A DNA stretch of 64,000 bases from an uncultured Zoogloea sp. (GCA_937967645.1 CALBTT010000181.1:1-64000), one strand, 5' to 3'. Shown: positions 18,148 to 27,406, counted from the stretch's first letter. Made by a program: numbers and translations. The notes: generated from the letters alone by a model not told the origin.

Positions 18148-18510
18148 ATGAGCAGCAAATCCTTCGTGCAGATCACGGGCGACCTCAACAAGGGGCTCAA
18201 GGCCCTGCACGCCGAAATCCCGGATACCATGAAGGGCTTCTCGGCGCTGGCCAAGGAGTCGATGAAGGAGGGCGCCCTGAGTGCCCTGCAGAAGGAACTG
18301 ATTGCGCTGGCCATCGGTGTCTCGGCGCGCTGTGACGGCTGCGTCGGCTTCCACGTCAAGGCCTTGATCCGGCTTGGCGTGACCCGCGAACAGCTCATGG
18401 AAACCCTCGGCATCTGCACCTACATGGGGGGCGGCCCCAGCCTGATGTATGCGGCGGAAGCCGTGCGGGCCTACGACGAGTTTGTCGGTGCAACCCGATC
18501 TGCGGAATAA
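18148..18510 (+). CDS. AhpD-like carboxymuconolactone decarboxylase-family protein
   Basis: 120 residues of the CMD/AhpD fold. The CxxC peroxidase-type motif is C62-D-G-C65 with the downstream His69 (CDGCVGFH), and the conserved glutamate precedes it in LQKELIALAI. Such proteins act as small thiol-disulfide oxidoreductases or alkylhydroperoxidase-like enzymes. AAAGGGGCC upstream of the ATG is a plausible ribosome-binding site. Monocistronic between a terminator and a tRNA gene. The true substrate is unknown. Confidence 0.88.
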   Translation: MSSKSFVQITGDLNKGLKALHAEIPDTMKGFSALAKESMKEGALSALQKELIALAIGVSARCDGCVGFHVKALIRLGVTREQLMETLGICTYMGGGPSLMYAAEAVRAYDEFVGATRSAE

Positions 18511-18533
18511 CTGGATTTTTCGGATACTTGAGT

Positions 18534-18539
18534 TATAAT
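18534..18539 (+). promoter_or_regulatory. -10 element of the tRNA-Ser gene
   Basis: A perfect TATAAT lies 54 nt before the mature tRNA 5' end. The -35 match (TGGATT, 16-nt spacing) is weak. A 5' leader of about 48 nt would be removed by RNase P. Confidence 0.55.
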
Positions 18540-18593
18540 TCTGAGCTTCGATCGAACGAGGTTCAGAGTTTCGGGGCCCGTTCAGCACTACCT

Positions 18594-18683
18594 GGAGAGG
18601 TGGCAGAGTGGTCGAATGCGCCGGACTCGAAATCCGGTATACGGTTCTCCGTATCGAGGGTTCGAATCCCTCCTTCTCCGCCA
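18594..18683 (+). tRNA. tRNA-Ser (CGA anticodon)
   Basis: 90 nt including an encoded CCA end. Acceptor arms GGAGAGG and CTTCTCC pair with one G-T. The anticodon loop is CTCGAAA, giving CGA, which reads UCG serine codons. A long variable arm (TACGG...CCGTA) is typical of tRNA-Ser, and the T arm reads GGTTCGAATCC. Confidence 0.96.
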
Positions 18684-18690
18684 GAATAAA

Positions 18691-18745
18691 AAAGCGCCAT
18701 ATTTCCCCCATAAATCAATGGGTTGAGGAATATGGCGTTTTTGTT
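18691..18745 (+). terminator. Stem-loop terminator after tRNA-Ser
   Basis: CGCCATATT (from 18695) pairs with AATATGGCG (18729-18737), flanked by A-rich and T-rich tracts (TTTTTG after the stem). The symmetrical A/T flanks would let it work in both directions. The remaining stretch to 18970 shows no gene; it is the 3' side of narL. Confidence 0.7.
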
Positions 18746-18970
18746 TTCACCTCATTCCTTCATGGGGGTTGGACACATCTGGATGTGCAATCTCCATGCA
18801 GCAGGCGATCGTGCTGCTGAGCAGTCGGTAGCCGAGATGGCGGATGCCGATCACCTGATCCGGGTTCTCAAGATCTCCCTTCCCGCGGGTGTGTGTCCTG
18901 CAGCACGGTCAGCGGGACGCGGCCAGGCTGGGAGGCCGCGGATTGGCTTCTGCGGCGCTGAAGGCCCGGC

Positions 18971-19648
18971 CTAGGTCGGACTCCGGCCGGCATGGGTGCG
19001 CTGGTTCTGTTGCTCGATGGCCCACACGGCGGCTTCCAGGCGGGAGCGGAACTTGAGTTTCTTCAGCAGGTTCTTGATGTGGACCTTCACCGTGCCCTCG
19101 GCGATGTTCAGGTCGCGGGCGATCAGCTTGTTGGAGAGGCCGTTGGCCAGGCAGCCGAGAATGTCTTTCTCCCTGTCGGTCAGTGGTGCGAGGCTGCGTT
19201 CGGTGGCTTGGGCTTCATCCCGCAGCGAGCGGGCCAGCAGGCCGTTGAGGCTTTCGCTGATGACGATGCGGCCGCGCTGGGCTTCGACGATGCGTTCGAG
19301 CAGTTCCTCCGGCTCCATATCCTTCAACAGGTAGCCGTCGGCGCCGGCCCGGATCGCGGCGACCAGATCATCCGCGGCGTCCGAGACGGTGAGGATCAGG
19401 ATGCGGGCGGCGAGGTCTGCGTCGCGCAGGGCCCGCAAGGTCTCGATGCCGTTCATCCCTTTCATGTTCAGGTCGAGCAGGATCAGGTCCGGCTCCAGGG
19501 CACGGGCGAGTTCCAGCCCCTCTTCACCGCTCGAGGCTTCGCCGATCAGGTGCAGTTCGTCGTTGAGGGCGAGGAGCTGGGAGACGCCCTTCCGGAACAG
19601 GGGGTGGTCGTCGATGATGATGACTGAGCTGGTGCCGGGAATGTTCAT
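18971..19648 (-). CDS. narL: Nitrate/nitrite response regulator NarL
   Basis: 225 residues: an N-terminal receiver domain (phospho-acceptor Asp in LILLDLNMKGMNG near residue 59, Lys in LLKDME) and a C-terminal LuxR-type helix-turn-helix (LTDREKDILGCLANGLSNKLIARDLNIAEGTVK). It is the output of the partner kinase NarX, whose gene overlaps it by 4 nt. By family knowledge it regulates anaerobic nitrate respiration genes. No nitrate reductase gene is adjacent. Confidence 0.93.
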   Translation of the reverse strand: MNIPGTSSVIIIDDHPLFRKGVSQLLALNDELHLIGEASSGEEGLELARALEPDLILLDLNMKGMNGIETLRALRDADLAARILILTVSDAADDLVAAIRAGADGYLLKDMEPEELLERIVEAQRGRIVISESLNGLLARSLRDEAQATERSLAPLTDREKDILGCLANGLSNKLIARDLNIAEGTVKVHIKNLLKKLKFRSRLEAAVWAIEQQNQRTHAGRSPT

Positions 19649-21663
19649 GGGGTGCTTCCTGGAGCGGGAGTGGATGGTGTTGGGGAGGTCGGGCCGGCGG
19701 CCGGAAGGCTCCCGGACTGGCTGGGAAAGATGAGTTCGACCTGGGTGCCACCTTCGGGACGTGGGCTGACCTGAAGCTCGCCTTTCAGGCTCTGGGCCCG
19801 GTCTCGCATGATCACGATGCCGTAGCGGTGGATGGGCGCGACCTGCTGGTCGAAGCCGACGCCGTTGTCGTTGATGCAGACCCGAATGGTGCCGTCCGGG
19901 CGGTTCTCGAGGGCGATCCGGACCTGGGTGGCGCGGGCGTGGCGCTCGATGTTGGAGAGGGCTTCGCGGATGATCTGGAGGACATGGATCTCCCGGTCCG
20001 GCGGCATGTCCAGGCTGCTCAGGCGGTTGTCGAGACTGATCTCGAGGCCGGTGCGGCGGCGAAATTCCTGCACGCTGTCATCGATGGCGGCGGGGAGGCC
20101 CCGCCCGTCGATGCGCAGGCGGAAGGTGGTGAGCAGCTCCCGCAGCTGGCGGTAGGCTTCGCTGAGACCGTCCCGCAGCTCCTGGACCACCTCATTGACC
20201 CGCTCGGCGGGGGGCGGGTTGCGGCCGAGCAGGCTCTGCAGGCGGGTCACCTGGATCTTCAGGTAGGACAGGGACTGGGCCAGCGAGTCGTGCAGTTCGC
20301 GGGCAATCACCGAGCGCTCATCGAGGAGGGCCAGGCGGTGGCGTTCCTCGTTGCGGTGCAGGGCGGCCAGGGCGCTGCCGATGTGCCGTCCCACCGCCTG
20401 CAGCAGCTCCAGCTGCCAGGCTTCGAGCGGCTCCGTATCGGCCTGGAGGAGGAGCATGGTGCCGTGATTGCGGGTGCCGTCGAAGAGTGGCACGGACAGG
20501 CTGCGTTCGCCGGGCCCGGCGTTGCCGACCAGGACCGTTGTGAAGGGCGTATCTTCGTCGCCACCGCCCGCGCAGCATGATGCGCACAGGGACTGCAGGC
20601 GCGAAGTCTCTCCGGATGGCCCGGTATTGACCGCCAGTCCGGAGCGGCCGAGACACAGCGCGCCGGCACGCAGGCCGATCAGGGCTTCCACGTCGTTCAG
20701 CACCTGCAGCAAGGTGTCCCGGGTGACCGCCGTTTCGGACAAGGCGTGGGTGGTGCGATACAGGAGTTGCAGGGAGCGGTTGCTGCGGGCCAGGGCCTCG
20801 GTCTTCTCCTGGACCCGGTCTTCCAGTTCGCGGTAGATCCGCGACAGGTCTTCCACCATGAAGTTGAAGGCTTCACCGAGTTGTCCCAGCTCATCGGGTT
20901 CCCGCTGCGGGACACGCACATCGAAATTGCCACGCTGCACGATGCGCGCCGAGGCAAGCAACTCGCCGAGGGGGCGCAGCACATGACGCTTGAGCTGGAG
21001 CACGGCGCTGGCGCCGAGCGCCAGTAGCAGGGCCAGGGACACGCCCTGGATCAGCCGCAGCCATTGCAGCTTGGTCTCCAGCCCTTCCTCCACCAAGGCC
21101 ACCAGGCGGTCGATGCGGGTCACGATCCGCGCGGTGTCTTCCTGCAGGGCTCGGCGGGCGGCGGCATCGGGGCCGCAGCGGAGCACGGCGGGCCGGTAGT
21201 GCTCGCGCCATTCGGTGCCGATTTCGTCGTAAGCCTCCCGGACGGGGTGGGTCCCGGAGGACGGGATGGCCTTCAGGAGGTCCGGGTGGATGTAGCGGCG
21301 TTCGAACTCGGCCAGCGCCTGATCCAGCCTGGAGGCTTGGGATAGCCCGTCGTCGAGGCCCACGGTTGATTGGATCGCATAGGAGTGCATGCGCAGGGAG
21401 CCCGCCATGTTGATGGCGCGGGCTTCGCCGGATGACAGATCGGCAACGCTGAGGGAGATGATGATGGACAGCGCGGCAAGGCTTGCAATGGCCGCGATCC
21501 AGCGACCGAGCCGGAGCACGACGGATGGGGTGCCGGTACGCCCCGGAGGCGAAAAGCTCGGTGGGGCGGCGTGGTGGCGAGTGTTCAAGACGCGGGTCCG
21601 CTGAAGTTCAGGATTGCATTTTGGCTCAGGGGGCTGGAGGGTGGGTATCGGCAGGTGCCCCAC
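19645..21663 (-). CDS. narX: Nitrate/nitrite sensor histidine kinase NarX
   Basis: Up to 672 residues from a GTG at 21663; the start is uncertain, as no strong ribosome-binding site is visible. Domains: transmembrane helix near 50-75; the periplasmic P-box for nitrate (GEARAINMAGSLRMHSYAIQ near 78-97); a second helix near 205-225; HAMP; a GAF-like module with a cysteine cluster (LCASCCAGG) as in NarX proteins; and a HisKA_3/HATPase core with H-box ARELHDSLAQ. It phosphorylates NarL on nitrate binding. Confidence 0.92.
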   Translation of the reverse strand: MGHLPIPTLQPPEPKCNPELQRTRVLNTRHHAAPPSFSPPGRTGTPSVVLRLGRWIAAIASLAALSIIISLSVADLSSGEARAINMAGSLRMHSYAIQSTVGLDDGLSQASRLDQALAEFERRYIHPDLLKAIPSSGTHPVREAYDEIGTEWREHYRPAVLRCGPDAAARRALQEDTARIVTRIDRLVALVEEGLETKLQWLRLIQGVSLALLLALGASAVLQLKRHVLRPLGELLASARIVQRGNFDVRVPQREPDELGQLGEAFNFMVEDLSRIYRELEDRVQEKTEALARSNRSLQLLYRTTHALSETAVTRDTLLQVLNDVEALIGLRAGALCLGRSGLAVNTGPSGETSRLQSLCASCCAGGGDEDTPFTTVLVGNAGPGERSLSVPLFDGTRNHGTMLLLQADTEPLEAWQLELLQAVGRHIGSALAALHRNEERHRLALLDERSVIARELHDSLAQSLSYLKIQVTRLQSLLGRNPPPAERVNEVVQELRDGLSEAYRQLRELLTTFRLRIDGRGLPAAIDDSVQEFRRRTGLEISLDNRLSSLDMPPDREIHVLQIIREALSNIERHARATQVRIALENRPDGTIRVCINDNGVGFDQQVAPIHRYGIVIMRDRAQSLKGELQVSPRPEGGTQVELIFPSQSGSLPAAGPTSPTPSTPAPGSTP

Positions 21664-21834
21664 CGGGTGGAAATAGGGGGTAGGGCGCTTGGGGGGTGTC
21701 GCCAGGCCTGGTGCAGTGTTTTTTGGGGTGTTTTTTATTAATTCATTTTAAAACAGGGTGTTGAGTCATTCTTGGGTGGTAGTTTTGAATATCCACAAAG
21801 AGGTATTTTATGTATATGGGGTGGTCTGGAAGGT

Positions 21835-21876
21835 CTGATCTAAGTCAAATTCAGGACGCAGTCCGACTCCTAGACT
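21835..21876 (+). promoter_or_regulatory. FNR/DNR-type promoter of the dnr-like gene
   Basis: CTGAT-N4-GTCAA (21835-21848) matches the FNR/DNR consensus at nine of ten positions. A -10 hexamer TAGACT at 21871-21876 fits a site centred at -41.5 exactly, placing the start near 21883. The rest of the 280-nt narX-dnr region is AT-rich with no other clear element. Confidence 0.6.
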
Positions 21877-21943
21877 GCTTGGCATTCCAGGGGTGAGCCA
21901 GTTTCTCCGATTGTCGCCCTGGCATGTTCAGAAGGAAAAAACC

Positions 21944-22750
21944 ATGCATACCAGCCTCGACGATCTTGCTCTGCTTCTCGGTGAAGTGGCCTTGTTCCGC
22001 GACTTGCCCAGCTCCGCCATAACGGACATCGCCCGCAGTACGGAAGTGGTGAGCCTGCCCAAGTGTCGGATCGTCTACGCTGCTGGAGACTTCCCCCGGG
22101 CCCTCTACCACGTGATGTCCGGCCACCTGAAGGTATCCGTCTCTTCGCCCGATGGTGATGAGAAGGTCATCGAGATCCTGTCTCCCCGGGATGTTTTCGG
22201 GGTGGCGGAGCTGTTTGATGACGCGCCTTGCGTGTCGGCCGTGGAGACGGTGACACCGGTGGTGCTGATGGCCATCGGTCGGGAAGGCGTGCTGCGCGCC
22301 ATCGAGCATGACCCTGGGCTGTCCCGGCGCATGCTGGGCGCCATGGCGCGGCGCCAGACCTCGATCGAGCGGGACATTGCGGCGGAGTGCTTCCAGTCCG
22401 GTACGGCGAAGGTGGTGGCCTCGCTCCTGCGCCTTGCGGGCGCCGAGGCTGCCGGTGGCGAGCCGGTGGTGCTCGAACTTGCGATTCCCAAGCATGTCCT
22501 CGCCGCGCGCCTGGGTTTTACGCCCGAGACTCTTTCGCGCATCTTTCGCGAGTTGTCCGACGCCGGGATGATTCACGTACACGGCAAGCAGGTGACACTC
22601 ACGGCGGCCTTCATCCGCTGCTACGCAGCCGTGGATGCTCATGCCCCACGGGTGGGGCGGCCTGCCGGACGCCAGCCGCAAAGATCCTCCGCCCAGTGGT
22701 TCGGCCGGGCTGATGGCGCTACGCGGGCAGGGCTCTCTCAACGCATTTGA
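21944..22750 (+). CDS. Crp/Fnr-family regulator, DNR-like
   Basis: 268 residues from the ATG at 21944 (AGAAGGAAAAAACC upstream). It has an N-terminal beta-roll without the FNR cysteine cluster and a C-terminal helix-turn-helix with recognition helix TPETLSRIFREL, close to Pseudomonas DNR. DNR proteins sense NO through haem and activate denitrification genes at FNR-like boxes. The gene has such a box, so autoregulation or FNR control is likely. The tail after residue 230 is proline/arginine-rich and lacks homology I recognise. Next to narXL. Confidence 0.8.
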   Translation: MHTSLDDLALLLGEVALFRDLPSSAITDIARSTEVVSLPKCRIVYAAGDFPRALYHVMSGHLKVSVSSPDGDEKVIEILSPRDVFGVAELFDDAPCVSAVETVTPVVLMAIGREGVLRAIEHDPGLSRRMLGAMARRQTSIERDIAAECFQSGTAKVVASLLRLAGAEAAGGEPVVLELAIPKHVLAARLGFTPETLSRIFRELSDAGMIHVHGKQVTLTAAFIRCYAAVDAHAPRVGRPAGRQPQRSSAQWFGRADGATRAGLSQRI

Positions 22751-22820
22751 CATGTCGTGACATCTGTCGAGCCTGGTGCATGGGGTATCCTTGCCCCCTT
22801 GCCATGGTTGGGAGGTGTCG

Positions 22821-23693
22821 ATGCTGGTAAAGGATTCGGATCTGGACTGTCTTGTTCCCGGTCTTCCCCTCAGTCGACGCACGTTTGCAGATGGCTCGCT
22901 GGTTGCCGGATTTGCCGTTGCAGTGAGGCCCGCTGTCGGCCACTGTGTGATCCAGACCTCCGCCGAGGGCCTCAAGGCCGGAGATGTGGCCGTCAGGGGG
23001 TGTGATGGCATCCAGGTCCGGGCCTACTGGGTGCAGCCGCTTGGCAGGGGGCCTTTCCCCACCGTGCTGGTGGTGCCGGGGATATTTGGTCTCCACGAAT
23101 ATATCCGGGACACCTGCCGCCGCCTGGCGCGCCAGGGCTATCAAGCGATTGCGCCCAATGTGTTTCAGCGCCAGGGGGATCCGTCCATCGTGGCCAGCAT
23201 GGCCGAGATCCACTCCGGTATCGTCTCCCGGGTGCCCGACCGGCAGGTCATGGAAGACCTGGACGCGTGCGCCAGCTGGGCTGCCGCAAACGGAGGCGAT
23301 CCTGAACGGCTCGGGCTTACCGGCTTCTGCTGGGGCGGGCGGATTGCCTGGCTTTACGCCGCGCATAATTTCCGGCTGAAGGCGGCGGTTGCCTGGCAGG
23401 GCCGGGTGGCCGGGGCGCCCACCGAAAACTCGCCCTGTCACCCGATAGATCGGGTGGCAGCCCTTCAGGCTCCTGTCCTCGGTCTATACGGTGGCCGGGA
23501 TCAGGGCGTTCCGCTGGACGATGTCGAAATGCTCCGTGAGGGGTTGACCCGCGCAGGGAAGCAGGGAGAGTTGATCGTCTATCCGGACGCAGGCCACGCC
23601 TTCCATGCCGATTACCGTCCCGGCTACCGGCCGGAGTACGCCGCCGACGGTTGGCGGCGCATGCTTCGGTGGTTCAGGGACCGAGGGGTCTGA
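22821..23693 (+). CDS. Dienelactone hydrolase-family protein with Tat-like N-terminus
   Basis: 290 residues from the ATG at 22821 (GGGAGG upstream). Alpha/beta-hydrolase of the dienelactone hydrolase family with a cysteine nucleophile: Cys170 in GFCWGG, Asp227 in GGRDQG, His259 in AGHAFH. Residues 17-37 (SRRTFADGSLVAGFAVAVRP) resemble a twin-arginine signal with a charged residue in its hydrophobic core, so export is uncertain. Family enzymes hydrolyse dienelactone or related esters in catechol breakdown; the substrate here is unknown. Convergent with the first chemoreceptor. Confidence 0.85.
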   Translation: MLVKDSDLDCLVPGLPLSRRTFADGSLVAGFAVAVRPAVGHCVIQTSAEGLKAGDVAVRGCDGIQVRAYWVQPLGRGPFPTVLVVPGIFGLHEYIRDTCRRLARQGYQAIAPNVFQRQGDPSIVASMAEIHSGIVSRVPDRQVMEDLDACASWAAANGGDPERLGLTGFCWGGRIAWLYAAHNFRLKAAVAWQGRVAGAPTENSPCHPIDRVAALQAPVLGLYGGRDQGVPLDDVEMLREGLTRAGKQGELIVYPDAGHAFHADYRPGYRPEYAADGWRRMLRWFRDRGV

Positions 23694-23759
23694 GTTTTCG
23701 GCCGGGCTACGACTGACGGCTGTGTGGAGCCCTAGCCCAGGCTTGAAGCGGGCTGCCAG

Positions 23760-25376
23760 CTAGACCCGATATTTCTGCACTTCCGAGCGCATCACTGCGG
23801 CCAGATTGTTCAACTCAGAGGCGGTCGAGGAGGTGGTGCCGGCCGCCGCACTGTTCTCTTCCGACATCTGCGCGATACGTTCCACCTTCTGGGCGATGAT
23901 CGAGCTGGCGCTGCTCTGTTCGCGGATGGCCTCGCTGATTTCGTTCACCATGCCGATCGTCTGGATCGAGCCGGATTCGATCTCGCGCACCGCCTCCTCG
24001 GCCTCACGTGTGTGCTCAACGCCCTTATTGACCTGCTCGACGGCCGCCAGCATGCCTTTGACGGCGCTGGCCGCATCGCTCTGCATGCTGGCCATGGTGG
24101 ATGAGATTTCGTGGGTGGACTGGGCGGTGCGTTCAGCCAGCTTCCGCACTTCGTCAGCCACCACGGCAAAGCCGCGCCCCTGCTCGCCAGCCCGTGCTGC
24201 CTCGATGGCCGCGTTGAGGGCCAGGAGGTTGGTCTGATCGGCTACCTCCTTGATCACGGTCACCACCGCGTTGACCTTGGCGCTACTGGCGTCCAGCCGG
24301 CTGACGATCTCCGCGGCGTCCTTGACCGCGGCTTCGATGTTGCGGATGTCGCCAAGGGTCTGGTCGATCACTTCGCTGCCGTTGCGGGCGGCGGCGCCGG
24401 CCTGGGTGACCAGGGTATTGGCTTCATTGCTGCGGTCTGACACGTGACTGATGCTGACCGTGAGCTCCTCAATGGCGGCAGCCATGCTGGCGGAGGCTTC
24501 ACTTTGGTCATCGGAGCCGCTGGCCACCTGCCTGGCCGCAGAAGCGAGGCGTGAGGCAGCGTCACTGACCTGGTCGGTCTGGGCGCTGAACTGCTGGAAG
24601 CTCGACTGGACCTGGTCCAGCAAGGTATTGAGGGCACGGCCGGTGTCGCCGACCTCGTCCTGGGCCTGGGCCTTCACGCGTTGGGTGAAATCGAGCTTGG
24701 AGGCGATCTCGCCGACGGTGGCGCTGATGCCGCTCAGGGCGCCCACGACTTGCCGATAGGTGCTGATGCCGAGGAGCAGGCCAAGCGCGATCGCGCTGGC
24801 GATGATGCCGATGAGGAGCCACAGGCCGGTCTGGAAGGTTTCGGTGGCCCGAATGTTGGCGTATTCGTCAGCGATCTTGATGTTGTAGGCGACATGTTCA
24901 TCAATAGCCGCGCTCGTTGCGCTGATCTGCGAGCGGTGCTTTTCGTATGCGGCCTTGGCTTTGTCGGGCTGCTGGGCACGGGAGAGGGCAATGGGCTCAT
25001 CGATCATGGCCATGAACTCCCTGATCTTTGCCTGGCCTGCAAGCATGAGCACCTTGTCCCGGTCATCGGAGATCAGGTTGTCCAGATAGTGCTGAATAGT
25101 CGTGTTGAGCAGTTCCTTTTGCTTCCGGATATCTTCCTCAACGGCGGCCATCTGCTTGTCGTCGTCGGACAGTATGTGCCGCAGCACCAGCGTGCGCAGT
25201 ACGGTGAATTCCTTGGATAGCTTGTCTATCGCGGCCACGCTGGGGATGATGTTGATGTTCAGATAGGCCGTATGATCGGCCAGCGTCCGCATCTGCAGTA
25301 CGCCTGTGGCGCCGACGGCGAACAGGGCCAGCAGCATCGCGATGAGCAGAATCCTCAGTCTCTTGGCAATGGTCAT
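23760..25376 (-). CDS. Methyl-accepting chemotaxis protein (4HB type), copy 1
   Basis: 538 residues from the ATG at 25376. Transmembrane helix near 10-30, a four-helix-bundle periplasmic domain to about residue 185, a second helix near 190-212, HAMP, then the cytoplasmic signalling domain with the hairpin tip ([33 protein letters not shown]). It senses a small molecule and controls CheA. It is the same length as the upstream neighbour and nearly identical in the signalling half, but divergent in the ligand domain. A sigma28-like promoter lies upstream. No che genes are nearby. Confidence 0.93.
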   Translation of the reverse strand: MTIAKRLRILLIAMLLALFAVGATGVLQMRTLADHTAYLNINIIPSVAAIDKLSKEFTVLRTLVLRHILSDDDKQMAAVEEDIRKQKELLNTTIQHYLDNLISDDRDKVLMLAGQAKIREFMAMIDEPIALSRAQQPDKAKAAYEKHRSQISATSAAIDEHVAYNIKIADEYANIRATETFQTGLWLLIGIIASAIALGLLLGISTYRQVVGALSGISATVGEIASKLDFTQRVKAQAQDEVGDTGRALNTLLDQVQSSFQQFSAQTDQVSDAASRLASAARQVASGSDDQSEASASMAAAIEELTVSISHVSDRSNEANTLVTQAGAAARNGSEVIDQTLGDIRNIEAAVKDAAEIVSRLDASSAKVNAVVTVIKEVADQTNLLALNAAIEAARAGEQGRGFAVVADEVRKLAERTAQSTHEISSTMASMQSDAASAVKGMLAAVEQVNKGVEHTREAEEAVREIESGSIQTIGMVNEISEAIREQSSASSIIAQKVERIAQMSEENSAAAGTTSSTASELNNLAAVMRSEVQKYRV

Positions 25377-25457
25377 GATTTCTCTCCTCTGCGTGCACGC
25401 TCGGGCGCACGGTGTTCGGGTGAAGTGAGCCCGGCTTTCCTGCATCGGGATGAGCCA

Positions 25458-25484
25458 GTATCGGAGTTGAAATCATGCTCTTTA
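25458..25484 (-). promoter_or_regulatory. Sigma28 (FliA)-like promoter of chemoreceptor copy 1
   Basis: On the minus strand TAAAGAGC (25484-25477), 11-nt spacer, TCCGATAC (25465-25458), against the consensus TAAAGTTT-N11-GCCGATAA (5/8 and 6/8). It lies 81 nt upstream of the start codon. The 314-nt gap between the two receptors otherwise holds the terminator of copy 2. Confidence 0.5.
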
Positions 25485-25619
25485 AGCGGATTTTGGCTTA
25501 TTTATGCGCTTCTTGAGTAAATCTACCTAAAGATTAGGTTGATGACGTGAGCATTTTTGTAGGCTGGTTGATGCCTTTGTATTGGCTCTGGGCGGGCCGG
25601 GGTAGAGCCCTTGGGGGAG

Positions 25620-25656
25620 ATTGAAAACGGCTGGAATGCTGTGCATTCCAGCCGTT
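25620..25656 (-). terminator. Terminator after chemoreceptor copy 2
   Basis: A perfect 13-pair stem (25626-25638 with 25644-25656, 5-nt loop) starts 35 nt after the stop of copy 2 and continues on the minus strand into TTTTC. The T-tract is short, but the stem is very strong. Confidence 0.75.
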
Positions 25657-25690
25657 CTCGGAAAGGAAGGTGGGGCGGGGAGAGACGGCC

Positions 25691-27307
25691 TCAGACCCGG
25701 TATTTCTGAATCTCGCTGCGCATGGAGGCTGCCAGGTTGTTCAGGTCGGATGCCGTCGAGGAGGTGGTGCCGGCGGCAGCGCTGTTCTCTTCCGACATCT
25801 GGGCGATGCGTTCGACCTTTTGGGCAATGATCGAGCTGGCACTGCTCTGCTCGCGGATCGCCTCGCTGATCTCGCTGACCATCCCGATGGTCTCGGTGGA
25901 GCCGCTTTCGATCTCGCGCACGGCCTGCTCTGCCTCGCGGGTGTGTTCGACGCCTCTGTTCACCTGCTCGACGGCCGTCATCATGCCCCTGACCGCGTGG
26001 CTGGCGTCGTTTTGCATGGCGGCCATGGTCGAGGTGATCTCCTGAGTGGACTGGGCTGTGCGCTCGGCCAGTTTGCGTACCTCGTCGGCCACCACGGCGA
26101 ACCCCCGGCCCTGTTCCCCGGCCCGGGCCGCTTCGATGGCGGCGTTGAGTGCCAGCAGATTGGTCTGGTCGGCCACTTCCTTGATCACATTCACCACGGC
26201 ATTGACCTTGGCGCTGCTGGCGTCCAGGCGGCCGACGATCTCGGCGGCGTCGTTGACCGCACTCTCGATGTTGCGGATGTCGCCCAGGGTCTGCCCGATT
26301 ACCTTGCTGCCATTGCGGGCCGCCGAGCCGGCGTGGGTGACCAGGGTGTTGGCCTCGGCGGAGCGGTCCGAGACATGGTTGATGCTGACCGTGAGTTCCT
26401 CGATGGCCGCCGCCATGCTGGCGGACGCCTCGCTCTGGTCGTCGGAGCCGGTGGCCACCTGGTGGGCGGCCGAGGCGAGGCGGGCGGCCGCCTCGCTAAC
26501 CTGCTCGGTCTGGGTGCGGAACTGCTGGAAGCTCGACTGGACCTCCTCCAGCAGCGTATTCAGCGCCCGACCGGTATCGGAGACTTCGTCCTGCCCCTTG
26601 GCGTCGACGCGTCGGGTGAAGTCGCGCTGGCTGGCAATCTCGCTGACGGTTGTCTTGATGCGGCCCAGCGCGCCTACGACCTGCCGGTAGGTCGTTGCCC
26701 CCAGAAACAGTCCGGCCGCGACCGCAGCGAGGATGACGCCGGCCATGGTCCACAGGCCGGTCCGGTAGGAGGCATCGGCTCGGACGTTGGCGTACTCATC
26801 CGACAACTCGATGTTGAACTTGATGTGTTCCTGGAAGGCATCGTTCGTCGCGCCGACCTTGGCTCGGGCTTTTTCAATCAGGATCTTGGCCTTGTCGGGT
26901 TGCTGGGCCCGGGACAGGGCCAGCGGCTCCTCGATCAGGGCATAGAATTCCTTGAGCCTCTCCCGCTCTGCCAGCAGGAGTGCCTTGTCCCGGTCGTTGG
27001 TGACGTAGTTGTCCAGGTAATGCTGCAGGTTCTTGTCCAGGCGGGCGCGGATCTCCAGGATCTGCGTGTCGATGTTTGCCATGTCCTTGTCATCGTCCGA
27101 CAGGATGTGCCGCAACACCAGAGCCCGGATGATGGTGAAGTCGTTGGCGGCCTTGTCGATGGCGACGACGCTGGGCAAGACGTTCTCGTGAACGAACTTG
27201 ATGTTGTCGTTCAGCGTCTTCATCTGCAGCAGGCCGACCGCACCTACTGCGGCAAGGGCCAGCATCAGCGTGGCCAACAGGATCATCAGGCGTTTGGCGA
27301 TGGTCAT
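25691..27307 (-). CDS. Methyl-accepting chemotaxis protein (4HB type), copy 2
   Basis: 538 residues, with the same plan as its downstream neighbour: N-terminal helix, 4HB ligand-binding domain, second helix near 190-212, HAMP, and signalling domain with [20 protein letters not shown]. The periplasmic domains share landmarks ([24 protein letters not shown]) but differ widely elsewhere, so the pair looks like a tandem duplication with diverged ligand specificity. GAGGCATCG precedes the ATG. A strong sigma28-like promoter lies 66 nt upstream. Confidence 0.93.
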   Translation of the reverse strand: MTIAKRLMILLATLMLALAAVGAVGLLQMKTLNDNIKFVHENVLPSVVAIDKAANDFTIIRALVLRHILSDDDKDMANIDTQILEIRARLDKNLQHYLDNYVTNDRDKALLLAERERLKEFYALIEEPLALSRAQQPDKAKILIEKARAKVGATNDAFQEHIKFNIELSDEYANVRADASYRTGLWTMAGVILAAVAAGLFLGATTYRQVVGALGRIKTTVSEIASQRDFTRRVDAKGQDEVSDTGRALNTLLEEVQSSFQQFRTQTEQVSEAAARLASAAHQVATGSDDQSEASASMAAAIEELTVSINHVSDRSAEANTLVTHAGSAARNGSKVIGQTLGDIRNIESAVNDAAEIVGRLDASSAKVNAVVNVIKEVADQTNLLALNAAIEAARAGEQGRGFAVVADEVRKLAERTAQSTQEITSTMAAMQNDASHAVRGMMTAVEQVNRGVEHTREAEQAVREIESGSTETIGMVSEISEAIREQSSASSIIAQKVERIAQMSEENSAAAGTTSSTASDLNNLAASMRSEIQKYRV

Positions 27308-27379
27308 CGATGCCTCCTCAGCAGACTAAAGTGGGGGTGTCAGGAGCGGGGCGAGGGAGAGCCCCGGGAGTGCCAGGGC

Positions 27380-27406
27380 TTATCGTACCCATATTGGGAT
27401 ACTTTA
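27380..27406 (-). promoter_or_regulatory. Sigma28 (FliA)-like promoter of chemoreceptor copy 2
   Basis: On the minus strand TAAAGTAT (27406-27399), an 11-nt spacer, and TACGATAA (27387-27380) match TAAAGTTT-N11-GCCGATAA at 7/8 and 6/8. The leader would contain a CGGGGC/GCCCCG hairpin (27347-27366). The rest of the 319-nt gap to the HAD gene shows an AT-rich block at 27400-27450 and no gene. Confidence 0.65.

Noticed and set aside
18594..18970. Integration site of a mobile element at tRNA-Ser
   Set aside because: The stretch after the tRNA holds only a terminator and no integrase, direct repeat of the tRNA end, or foreign gene.
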